From: Gemmatimonadota bacterium
Lineage (GTDB): Bacteria > Gemmatimonadota > Gemmatimonadetes > Gemmatimonadales > Gemmatimonadaceae
Direction: 5' to 3'
Length of the DNA: 64,000 nucleotides
Assembly: GCA_016714015.1 (NCBI GenBank)
Contig: JADJNZ010000001.1
Location: 124,001 to 188,000, forward strand
The position numbers and the translations under genes were made by a program. This document shows, piece after piece, positions 56,952-64,000 of this stretch (positions are counted from its first letter, which is position 1; every line of letters starts with the position of its first letter). The notes beneath the pieces are model-generated. The model saw only the letters and a program-made list of their open reading frames with translations. It ran no database searches and was not told where the DNA came from.

Positions 56952-58196
56952 CTACTTGATGCGCACGCGGTCCACCGCGGCGTACTGCGTCATGTCGCTG
57001 AGGATCACCTGGTCGCCCACCTTGAGGCCACCGAGGATCTCCACGGTGTTCACGCTCGTGCGGCCGAGCTCGACGGGCATCCGCACCGCCGCCGAGCCAC
57101 CGTCCACGAGCACGAACAGTCCCACGCGCCCGCTCGCCGCGCCGAACGCCGGTCGCCCGGTGTGCAGCACGTTGTTCAGGCGTTCGATCTGGATGGTGCC
57201 ATCCACCGAGAGGTCCGGCACCGCGCCGGCGGGGAGCGGCCCCTCGAGCGAGACGTCGATCGTCACCGTCCCCTGGATCGCGGACGGGTCCTTCCGGATC
57301 ACGCGCCCCTTCACGATCCCGTTGCGCGTGTCCACCGTCGCCGACTGGCCGAGCACGACGTCCTTCGCCTGCGACTCGGGGATCCGCAGCACGGCCTTGA
57401 GCTTGCCCGGCTGCACCACCTTCGCGAGCGTCGTCCCTTCGGGCACCCACTGGCCGAGCTGGAGCGTGAGGTCCTGCAGCACGCCGCCCTCAGGGGCTCG
57501 GACACTCAGCGAGCCCAGACGGTTTCGCTGCCGCTCGGCGATCGCCTCCAGCTGCGCGACCTGGCCCGTCTGCGTCGCGATCTGCGAATCGATCGAGGCC
57601 CGCTGCAGGTCCAGGCGCTCGCGCTCCACGCGGAGACGCGTCGTGGCCTCCTCGGCCTGCGCCCGACGGTTCGCCACCTCGAAGGCCGAGATGAGGTTGC
57701 GGCGCTGCAACGAGTCGGCCGCCTGCGCCTCCTGCGACGCGGCGACGAAGGTCGTGCGCGCGGTCGCGACCACGCCCTCCTGCGTGAGGATCTGGCTGCG
57801 GAGGTTCGTCTTGAGGTTGAGGAGCTCGATCTGCGCCTGCCGCACCTGCTGCTCGGCCTGCATCGTCTGGATCTGCAGGTCGGGGTTGCTCATCTCGAGC
57901 AGGACCTGCCCCGCGCCGACGCGGTCTCCCGACTCGACCGACTTGCGATCGACGCGCGCCGAGGCCTGGGCGGTGATGAAGCGGATCTGCTCGGGCACGA
58001 GCGTGCCGGGGCCGCGCACCTCGCGGACGACATCGCCCTGCCGCACCGAGTCGATGAGGATGGCGACGCGTTGGACGGTGGGTGCCGCCGGATCGAGCTG
58101 CGAGAGCGCGATCGTCGCGAGGATCACGACGGCCACGCCGGCGCCGATGGCGATGTTGCGGCCGGTCTTCTTCTGCGGAGCGCGAACGATATCCAT
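56952..58196 (-). CDS. Periplasmic adaptor (HlyD/MacA-type membrane-fusion protein)
   Basis: 414 aa. One N-terminal membrane helix (IAIGAGVAVVILATIALSQL), a barrel/lipoyl half (GPGTLVPEQIRFITAQAS), a long coiled coil (about 110-240: QTMQAEQQVRQAQIELLN, EEATTRLRVERERLDLQRAS), the second lipoyl half (LSVRAPEGGVLQDLTL), then beta-barrel and membrane-proximal domains ending YAAVDRVRIK. It bridges the inner-membrane permeases to an outer-membrane channel. It lies between the second permease and the ATPase gene. Confidence 0.92.
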   Translation of the reverse strand: MDIVRAPQKKTGRNIAIGAGVAVVILATIALSQLDPAAPTVQRVAILIDSVRQGDVVREVRGPGTLVPEQIRFITAQASARVDRKSVESGDRVGAGQVLLEMSNPDLQIQTMQAEQQVRQAQIELLNLKTNLRSQILTQEGVVATARTTFVAASQEAQAADSLQRRNLISAFEVANRRAQAEEATTRLRVERERLDLQRASIDSQIATQTGQVAQLEAIAERQRNRLGSLSVRAPEGGVLQDLTLQLGQWVPEGTTLAKVVQPGKLKAVLRIPESQAKDVVLGQSATVDTRNGIVKGRVIRKDPSAIQGTVTIDVSLEGPLPAGAVPDLSVDGTIQIERLNNVLHTGRPAFGAASGRVGLFVLVDGGSAAVRMPVELGRTSVNTVEILGGLKVGDQVILSDMTQYAAVDRVRIK

Positions 58197-58201
58197 CGTG
58201 G

Positions 58202-60634
58202 TCAGTCAGCCCTGAGAGTGATCGCCGGATCCACCGCCGCCGCCCGCCGCGCGGGCGCATAGGTCGCGACCGCGGCCACCGCGAGCAGCACGAGCGGGAC
58301 CAGCGTGAACGTCATCGGATCGAGTGCGTTGCCGCCATATAGTACGCCCGCGAGCAGGCGGCTGGCACCCACGGCCCCGGCGAGCCCGAGGACCGCGCCC
58401 ACCACCACCAGCAGCATCCCCTGCCGCATCATCAGCCGGATCACGTCCGACGCCGCGGCGCCGATCGCCATCCGGATCCCGATCTCGCGAGTGCGCTGCG
58501 AGACCGAGTACGCCATCACCCCGTACATCCCGACCGCCGCGAGGAGCAGGCCGAGCAGGCCGAAGACGCCGAGCGCCATCCCGGTGATGCGCGCCGGGAG
58601 CAACGCGATACTGAGGTGCTGATCGGCCGTACGGAGATTGCTGACGGGAAGATTCGCGTCGAGGTCGGCGACGACCCGGCGCAGCGTGGGGATCGCGGCC
58701 GCCGGGTCGCCTGCCGTCCGGATCACGACAGCCATCGACGCCCCCCAGAGCTGGGCCTGGGGGAACCACATGAAGGCCTTCGGGTCCTCGCCGAGCCGCT
58801 GGTACTTGCCGGTCGGCACCACGCCCACGACGGTCCAGTCGCCACCGGCGGTCCGCACGACCTTCCCGACCGCCTCCTGCCCGGGCCAGAACCGATCGAC
58901 GAAGCGCTGGTTGATGATGATCGCCCGCACCGCGCCGCTGTCGTCCTGCACGGTGAAGTCGCGGCCGCGCAGGAGCGGGATGCCCATCGTCGCGAAGTAG
59001 CCGGGCGCGGCGCGTGAGTAGTTCACCGACATCCCCTCGTCCTTCGCGGGCACGTACCCGGGGATCTCGACGCCGCGGTCGCTGCTGTTCAGTCCGAGCG
59101 GCACGGCCTCGGTGAGGCTCGCGCCGCGGACCGTCGGCTCCGCCTGCAGCCGCGCGACGAGCTCGCGATAGAAGGTCTCGGTGTTGCCGCGCGCGTACCC
59201 TTGCATCGACGGGTCGAGGTCGGCGATGAGCAGGTTCGTCTCGTCGAATCCCTTGTCGAGCGCCGTCGCCGCGCGGAGGTTGCCGAGGAAGAGCCCGGCC
59301 GAGACCAGGAGCACGATGGAGAGCGCCATCTGTGCGACGACGAGTCCGCGTCGCACGCGCGAGCGGCCGTCGCCGGCCGGTGCTTCGCCCTTCAGCGCAG
59401 GGATCAGCGCCGGTCGCGTCGCCTGCAGCGCCGGGGCGAGCCCGAAGAGGACGCCCGTGAGCACGGTCGCGCCCAACGCGAAGCCGAGGACGCGACCGCT
59501 CAACTGCAGGTCCGGCGCGAAGTCGATCGCGATCGGGAATCGGATGCCGTTCACCAGCGCGATCGCCCAGGTCGCGACGAGCAGCCCGGCCGCGCCCGAG
59601 ACCAGCGAGAAGACCAGGCTCTCGACGAGCAGCTGCCGGACGAGCGCGGCGCGACGGGCGCCGAGGGCGAGGCGGATCGCCATCTCCCGCGCCCGGTCGC
59701 GCGCCCGCGCGAGGAAGAGGTTCGCGACGTTCACGCAGGCGATCAGCAGGAGGATCACGACGACGGCCATCACCACCGCGGAGAGTCCGACCTGCGCCCC
59801 CCGGAAGGACGGATGGACCCCCGCCTCGTCCTGTGCCACCATGTGGATCCCGCTCTGCTCGTACTCGTCCGGGAACTCCGCGCGCAGCTCCGTCTCGAGC
59901 GCGTCGAGCCGCGCGCGCGCCTGCTCGAAGGAGACGCCCGGCTTCAGTCGTGCGACGATGTTCATGTAGTTGTTGCCGCGCGTCTCGAACCCCGCCTCGC
60001 CGCCGGGCCGGACCTGGCCGAGCTGCATGAGCGGGATCCAGAGCATCGGCTGCACCATCGGCATCACGCCGAGGAAGCGCGGCGGCGCGACGCCGATGAT
60101 CGTGACGTTGCGCCCGTTGAGCGGCACCTCCTTTCCGACGATGTCCGGATCGGCACCGAAGAGCGTCCGCCAGCCCGCGTCGGAGAGGACGATGACCGGA
60201 TGCGCGCCGCGCCCCTCGTCCTCCTCGGGAAGGAAGGTGCGCCCCCGCGCGGCCGGCACGCCGAGCACGGAGAAGAAGTCGGCCGAGACCATTTGCGCGA
60301 ACACCATCGTCGGGCGCCCCGAGGCGGTGATGCTCACCTCGGACCAGTTCCAGGCCATCGCGCCGTCGAAGACGTCGGTGGTGCGGCGCCGGACGTCCCA
60401 GAAGTGCGGGATGGAGCTCGAGCCGTAGAGCTCCGGCCCCGGCCAGGTGCGATAGAGCTGGACGAGCCGGTCGGTCCCTTGCACGACGGCCACGGGCCGC
60501 AGCAGGAGCGCCTCCACCGCGGCGAACACCGCGGTGTTGAGACCGATGCCAAGCGCGAGCGTGACGACGACGATCGTCGTGAAGAGCGGGCTCTTCGCGA
60601 GCATGCGGCCGGCGAAGCGGAGGTCGTCAATCAT
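58202..60634 (-). CDS. ADOP/MacB-type ABC permease (second in operon)
   Basis: 810 aa. Two MacB-PCD plus FtsX units in tandem, the ADOP layout. N-terminal helix (PLFTTIVVVTLALGIGLNT), a periplasmic domain (VFAQMVSADFFSVLGVPAARG), FtsX helices around VVMAVVVILLLIACVNVANL, a second half (VAQMALSIVLLVSAGLFLG), and the last FtsX block (AYSVSQRTREIGIRMAIGA, ending RRAAAVDPAITLRAD). It overlaps the first permease by 8 bp. ADOP permeases are usually orphans without an ATPase; here ATPase and adaptor are in the same operon. Confidence 0.92.
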   Translation of the reverse strand: MIDDLRFAGRMLAKSPLFTTIVVVTLALGIGLNTAVFAAVEALLLRPVAVVQGTDRLVQLYRTWPGPELYGSSSIPHFWDVRRRTTDVFDGAMAWNWSEVSITASGRPTMVFAQMVSADFFSVLGVPAARGRTFLPEEDEGRGAHPVIVLSDAGWRTLFGADPDIVGKEVPLNGRNVTIIGVAPPRFLGVMPMVQPMLWIPLMQLGQVRPGGEAGFETRGNNYMNIVARLKPGVSFEQARARLDALETELRAEFPDEYEQSGIHMVAQDEAGVHPSFRGAQVGLSAVVMAVVVILLLIACVNVANLFLARARDRAREMAIRLALGARRAALVRQLLVESLVFSLVSGAAGLLVATWAIALVNGIRFPIAIDFAPDLQLSGRVLGFALGATVLTGVLFGLAPALQATRPALIPALKGEAPAGDGRSRVRRGLVVAQMALSIVLLVSAGLFLGNLRAATALDKGFDETNLLIADLDPSMQGYARGNTETFYRELVARLQAEPTVRGASLTEAVPLGLNSSDRGVEIPGYVPAKDEGMSVNYSRAAPGYFATMGIPLLRGRDFTVQDDSGAVRAIIINQRFVDRFWPGQEAVGKVVRTAGGDWTVVGVVPTGKYQRLGEDPKAFMWFPQAQLWGASMAVVIRTAGDPAAAIPTLRRVVADLDANLPVSNLRTADQHLSIALLPARITGMALGVFGLLGLLLAAVGMYGVMAYSVSQRTREIGIRMAIGAAASDVIRLMMRQGMLLVVVGAVLGLAGAVGASRLLAGVLYGGNALDPMTFTLVPLVLLAVAAVATYAPARRAAAVDPAITLRAD

Positions 60635-63134
60635 AGCGGAGGGCCTGCATCGGGTGGACCTGCGCAGCGCGGCGCGCCGGGACGAAGCCGGCGGCGAGCG
60701 CGACGAGCGCGAGGAGTACGACGCTCGACGAGAAGACGAGCGCATCGTGCCCTTCCAGTCCGTAGAGCAGCGAGCGCGCGGCCTTGCCGAGCCCGAGCGC
60801 AGCGGCGACCCCGAGGAAGCCGCCGACGATCGTCATGAGGCCCACCTGCCGCATGACCATCGCCCGCACCTTCGCGCCGTCCGCCCCGAGCGCCATCCGC
60901 ACGCCGATCTCCCGCGTCCGCTGCGCGACCGAGTACGCGAGCACGCCGTAGAGCCCGACGCCGGCGAGCAGGGTCGCGAGCACCGCGAAGCAGGCCGAGA
61001 GGATCGAGATCATCCGGTCGAGGAAGACGTTCTCGCGCACCTGCTGCGGCAGCGTCTTGAGGTCCTCCACCGGGATGGTCGCGTCGACGCGCTTCACCAC
61101 CTCGCGGATGCTCGCGAGCATCTGTTCCGGCGGCAGCGTGGACTTCACGTAGAAGTTCATGTAGCCACTGGCCAGGGTCTGCGGCCAGCTCGTGTAGAAG
61201 ACCGGCGGCACCGAGTCCTTCACGTCGGAATACTTGATGTCCGGCACGAGGCCGACGATCTGGGTGTCGAGCGTGTCGCGGCTCGTCTCGTCGGTCATGA
61301 ACTTGCCGACGACGTCGTTGCCGAGCTTGAACTTCCGGGCGAAGGCCTGGTTCACCACGGCGACCTTCATGCCGCCGCGGATGTCCGATGCGGCGATGTC
61401 GCGACCGGCGAGCATCGCGACCCCGAGCGTCGTGAAGTAGCCGGGGCCGACCGAGTTGAGGCGCGAGTTGTTGTCGACGTCGGGGCCGCGCTCATAGCCC
61501 TGCACGAGCACGTCGGTGCCCCAGTTGTCCCCCGCCAGGAGCGGCACGAGCGCGGAGGTCACCCCGGTCACGCCGGGCATCGACCGCAGTTCCTCCTCGA
61601 CCCGCTGGAAGTAGAGGGTCGAGCGCGTCGAATCGTACCCCGACCGTTCCGGCGAGAGGCCGAACGTCGCGAACTGCTCGATCCGGACGCCCAGATCCAC
61701 GCGACTGACGTTCGCGAGGCTCTTGAGGAAGAGCCCGGCCGACACCAGCAGCGCCATGGAGAGCGTGATCTGCACCGTCACGAGCGAGGCCCGGAAGCGC
61801 GCCGCCGCCTTTCCGCCCGTGAGCTGCCCCGCGCCCGACCGGATGACCGAGATGAGGTCGCTCCGCGTGCTGTGCAGCGCCGGGAACATGCCGAACAACA
61901 CGCCCGTCGCGATCGAGAGCCCTGCGGCGAAGAGCACGACCGATGGCTGCAGCTCGAACCGCAGCGTCTCGATCGCATCCGACGGCATCAGCGACCCGAT
62001 GAACGTCAGCGTCCACTGCGCCACCACGAGGCTCACCGCGCCGCCGAGCAGCGACAGCAGCACCGACTCGGTGAGCAGCAGTGACAGCAGCTGCCGCCGC
62101 GTCGCGCCGAGCGCGAGCCGCACCCCCATCTCGGCGGCGCGCCCCGCGCCGCGCGCGAGCAGCAGGTTCGCGATGTTCGCGCAGGCGATGAGGAGCACCA
62201 CCCCGGTGACGCCGAAGAGGAGGTAGAGCGGCGTCCGCGCTTCGCTGAAGATCGAGCTCTGGCCCTGCTTCCCCGGCTCCACCCCGAGGGTCTTGGTGCG
62301 GAACCGCTGTATCGTCTGGTCGCTCATCCCGTCCTGCAGCGGCGCCTCGACATCATTGATGATCGGACGATAGATCCCGTTGAGCGCCGCGGTCGCCTGG
62401 TCGAGCGAGACGCCCGGCTTGAGGCGCCCGAAGACGTAGACCCAGTAGTTTCGGCGCCGTTCGAACTGCTCGGTGCGGAACCAGCGCTCGAGCTGCGCCC
62501 GCATCGAGATCGGCACGAAGAACCGCGGGCGCGAGCCCAGCGTGGTCCCCGTGAAGCCCTCCGGCGCCACGCCGACGATGCTGTAGGTGGAGCCGTTGAT
62601 CAGGAGCGTCCGGCCGATGACACCGGGATCGGCGCCGAAGCGTTCACGCCAGAAGTCGTGCGCGAGCACCGTCACGTAGTTCGCGCCCGGGACCGCGTCA
62701 TCGCTCGGCGTGAGGAGCCGCCCCACCGCGGCCTGCAGCTGCAGCGTCGGGAAGTACGAGCCCGACACCATCATCCCTTCGGCCGTCATCGGTTCGTTGT
62801 CGATCGCGACGCTCGCGCCCATGTTGCGGTGCGCGGCGAGCCCCGTGAGGACCGTCTGCGCCTTCTCGAGGTCGCGGAACATCGGATACGAGAGGACGAC
62901 ATCGCAGTCGCCGGCCTGCGAGCAGGACTGGGAGCCCGGCTTGGGGCCCGGCGCGCTCAGGTTCACCAGTTCCGTGGGCGCCGGCACGGGCAGCGGCCGC
63001 AGGAGGATCTGGTCGAACAGCGAGAAGATCGCCGAGTTGGCGCCGATCCCGAGCGCGAGGGAGAGCACGGCGACGGCCGTGACGAACGGCGTGCGGAGGA
63101 GCATGCGCGCCGCGAGCTTCACGTTCTGCAGCAT
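60627..63134 (-). CDS. ADOP/MacB-type ABC permease (first in operon)
   Basis: 835 aa, paralogous to the next gene: helix TPFVTAVAVLSLALGIGANS, periplasmic domain with MMVSGSYFPTLQLQAAVGRLL and WRERFGADPGVIGRTLLING, FtsX helices (LLFGVTGVVLLIACANIANL), second unit (VTVQITLSMALLVSAGLFLK), final block (AYSVAQRTREIGVRMALGA, ending RRAAQVHPMQALRYD). An extra Cys-containing loop, SQSCSQAGDCDVV, occurs near residue 70 and could form a periplasmic disulfide. First gene of the operon; about 120 bp of leader before it shows no clear promoter. Confidence 0.92.
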   Translation of the reverse strand: MLQNVKLAARMLLRTPFVTAVAVLSLALGIGANSAIFSLFDQILLRPLPVPAPTELVNLSAPGPKPGSQSCSQAGDCDVVLSYPMFRDLEKAQTVLTGLAAHRNMGASVAIDNEPMTAEGMMVSGSYFPTLQLQAAVGRLLTPSDDAVPGANYVTVLAHDFWRERFGADPGVIGRTLLINGSTYSIVGVAPEGFTGTTLGSRPRFFVPISMRAQLERWFRTEQFERRRNYWVYVFGRLKPGVSLDQATAALNGIYRPIINDVEAPLQDGMSDQTIQRFRTKTLGVEPGKQGQSSIFSEARTPLYLLFGVTGVVLLIACANIANLLLARGAGRAAEMGVRLALGATRRQLLSLLLTESVLLSLLGGAVSLVVAQWTLTFIGSLMPSDAIETLRFELQPSVVLFAAGLSIATGVLFGMFPALHSTRSDLISVIRSGAGQLTGGKAAARFRASLVTVQITLSMALLVSAGLFLKSLANVSRVDLGVRIEQFATFGLSPERSGYDSTRSTLYFQRVEEELRSMPGVTGVTSALVPLLAGDNWGTDVLVQGYERGPDVDNNSRLNSVGPGYFTTLGVAMLAGRDIAASDIRGGMKVAVVNQAFARKFKLGNDVVGKFMTDETSRDTLDTQIVGLVPDIKYSDVKDSVPPVFYTSWPQTLASGYMNFYVKSTLPPEQMLASIREVVKRVDATIPVEDLKTLPQQVRENVFLDRMISILSACFAVLATLLAGVGLYGVLAYSVAQRTREIGVRMALGADGAKVRAMVMRQVGLMTIVGGFLGVAAALGLGKAARSLLYGLEGHDALVFSSSVVLLALVALAAGFVPARRAAQVHPMQALRYD

Positions 63135-63258
63135 GGGACGGGGCTTGGGGGGCGGTGGCCTCGATGACGCGGGATTGGACAGTCCCCGCGGCCAGACCGT
63201 TTGACCTTCCCCGACTACCTGCGGGGCCGGGGGCGAGTTTCAGCCCCGGGCCGACCCG

Positions 63259-63771
63259 TCACGGGGTCCGGCGGTACCACCCGTCGAACGAGACCGCCCA
63301 GGTGCGACCGCCGTCCCCGCTCGTCTCCCATAGCTGACGGACCCGACCGTCGCCCTGCGGGATCCAGCTCACGCGCTGCCGGAGCAATTTGCCCGCGGGG
63401 TCCTTCGCTTCGCCCTCGAGCACCATCCGGCCGTCGCGGAGCCCGCCCCGCAGATGGAGTACGTCACCGCCGCTCCCGACCCAGTCCTGCCCCCACTGGC
63501 CAGTGCCGAGGTCGTAGGCGTTGAGGCTCTGCCCGGTGTTCGGCACCGAGCCGCCCGCGACCCAGTGCTCATGGACGGTGCAGCCGCCGTCCTCGAGGGT
63601 CACCGAGTTGCGCCCCATGACCGTGGTGCCGGCGCTGTCCGTCACCGTCCACTCGCCGACCCAGAAGTCGAACTGGCGGTGCATCGGGGTCTTGCACCCC
63701 GGCGGAGCGCCCTGGGCGAGGGCCGTTGTCGGCAGGAGCGTCAGGGCAACGAGCAGGCCGAGCAGTCGCAT
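63259..63771 (-). CDS. Exported DUF1579-like protein
   Basis: 170 aa. Signal peptide (LLGLLVALTLLPTTALAQ), then HRQFDFWVGEWTVTDSAG, SVTLEDGGCTVHEHWVAGG, WGQDWVGSGGDVLHLRGG and a C-terminal GGRTWAVSFDGWYRR. The FDFWVGEW opening is characteristic of DUF1579-type beta-barrel proteins of unknown function. One Cys pair is possible. The ATG overlaps the stop of the upstream DUF3052-like gene (TGATG). Confidence 0.8.
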   Translation of the reverse strand: MRLLGLLVALTLLPTTALAQGAPPGCKTPMHRQFDFWVGEWTVTDSAGTTVMGRNSVTLEDGGCTVHEHWVAGGSVPNTGQSLNAYDLGTGQWGQDWVGSGGDVLHLRGGLRDGRMVLEGEAKDPAGKLLRQRVSWIPQGDGRVRQLWETSGDGGRTWAVSFDGWYRRTP

Positions 63772-64000
63772 CAGCGTTCACTCCTTCGGACCATGAGTTT
63801 GAGACCCGACCAGGTCTCGTCGACCGCACACACCTTCACATCGACCCACCCCATGGGGAGCGCGACCTCGCGGATCACGTCCTCGGTGACGTCGGTCTTC
63901 ACCTTCGAGGCCTTCTTGGGCCAGGAGACCCAGACCGTGGCTTCCGGGCGGAGGGTCTGCCGCAGGGTCTTGAGGGCGCGCTCGAGGCGCGACCGGGCCG
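63771..64000 (-). CDS. DUF3052-like protein (5'-truncated by window edge)
   Basis: About 76 C-terminal residues are visible, ending in a TGA that overlaps the next gene's ATG. Readable blocks: ERALKTLRQTLRPEATVWVS, WPKKASKVKTDVTEDV, then REVALPMGWVDVKVCAVDET and WSGLKLMVRRSER. The WVSWPKK ... TD ... GWVDVKV-AVDETWSGLK pattern is that of DUF3052 proteins, function unknown. The N-terminus lies beyond the window. Confidence 0.75.
   Translation of the reverse strand, partial: ARSRLERALKTLRQTLRPEATVWVSWPKKASKVKTDVTEDVIREVALPMGWVDVKVCAVDETWSGLKLMVRRSER

Overview
The window is very GC-rich, densely packed chromosomal DNA with short intergenic gaps, many 4-bp (ATGA/TGATG) start-stop overlaps and converging genes that overlap at their 3' ends. 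Together, the following point to the phylum Gemmatimonadota: Ser/Thr kinases fused to TolB-like and TPR domains, duplicated MacB-type (ADOP) permeases, TonB-dependent receptors with CarboxypepD-like N-termini, DUF885 and S9/M20 peptidases, a glycine-zipper exported protein, and abundant -AQ signal-peptide ends. The assignment is inferred from gene content, not from a marker gene. No rRNA, tRNA, phage, insertion sequence or CRISPR array was found.

Layout. 1-1648: phenylacetate-type catabolism (paaA, cut by the window edge, divergent from a crotonase-fold gene). 1673-6434: a Leu/Phe-dehydrogenase-like gene, an Xre regulator plus membrane partner with a palindromic operator, an S41 protease homologue and two small exported proteins. 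6424-9591: a methionine operon metX-hom-metZ preceded by a SAM-II-type riboswitch and two tandem intrinsic terminators. 9831-14708: a membrane protein, a 21-bp minisatellite, tgt and a kinase. 14802-22793: a TonB receptor, CrtC-like and CruF-like proteins, a membrane adenylate/guanylate cyclase and a lycopene-cyclase-like membrane protein. 22803-31506: an S9 peptidase, a zinc alcohol dehydrogenase, an NHL protein with a tiny Arg-rich partner, a HupE-like protein, and a cytochrome c/PQQ dehydrogenase pair. 31508-38636: a four-gene operon (flavin amine oxidase, NHL protein, DUF885 peptidase, TPR protein), divergent from a second cytochrome c and an exported RidA. 38643-42607: a copper-sensor operon (copZ-csoR-dehydratase-carboxypeptidase-regulatory protein). 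42725-49009: an amidohydrolase, a DUF4350-like protein, tandem M20 peptidases and ExbD. 49117-56186: a UPF0182 protein, a second kinase, a membrane/NTF2 fusion and a glycine-zipper protein. 56204-63134: a two-permease MacB-like export operon. 63259-64000: a DUF1579-like protein and a partial DUF3052-like protein.

How genes work together. Several sets form clear functional units. The met operon is controlled at the RNA level by S-adenosylmethionine. The copper operon carries a CsoR-type operator between its -35 and -10 elements. The ABC operon supplies ATPase, adaptor and two duplicated permeases. Most striking are two parallel periplasmic redox modules. Each combines an exported oxidoreductase (PQQ or covalent-FAD type), a homologous small monohaem cytochrome c and an exported NHL beta-propeller. 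A second theme is promoters: at least seven genes have a TANNNT-like hexamer only 5-8 nt before the start codon, which suggests leaderless mRNAs, and three divergent gene pairs share interlocked -10 elements.
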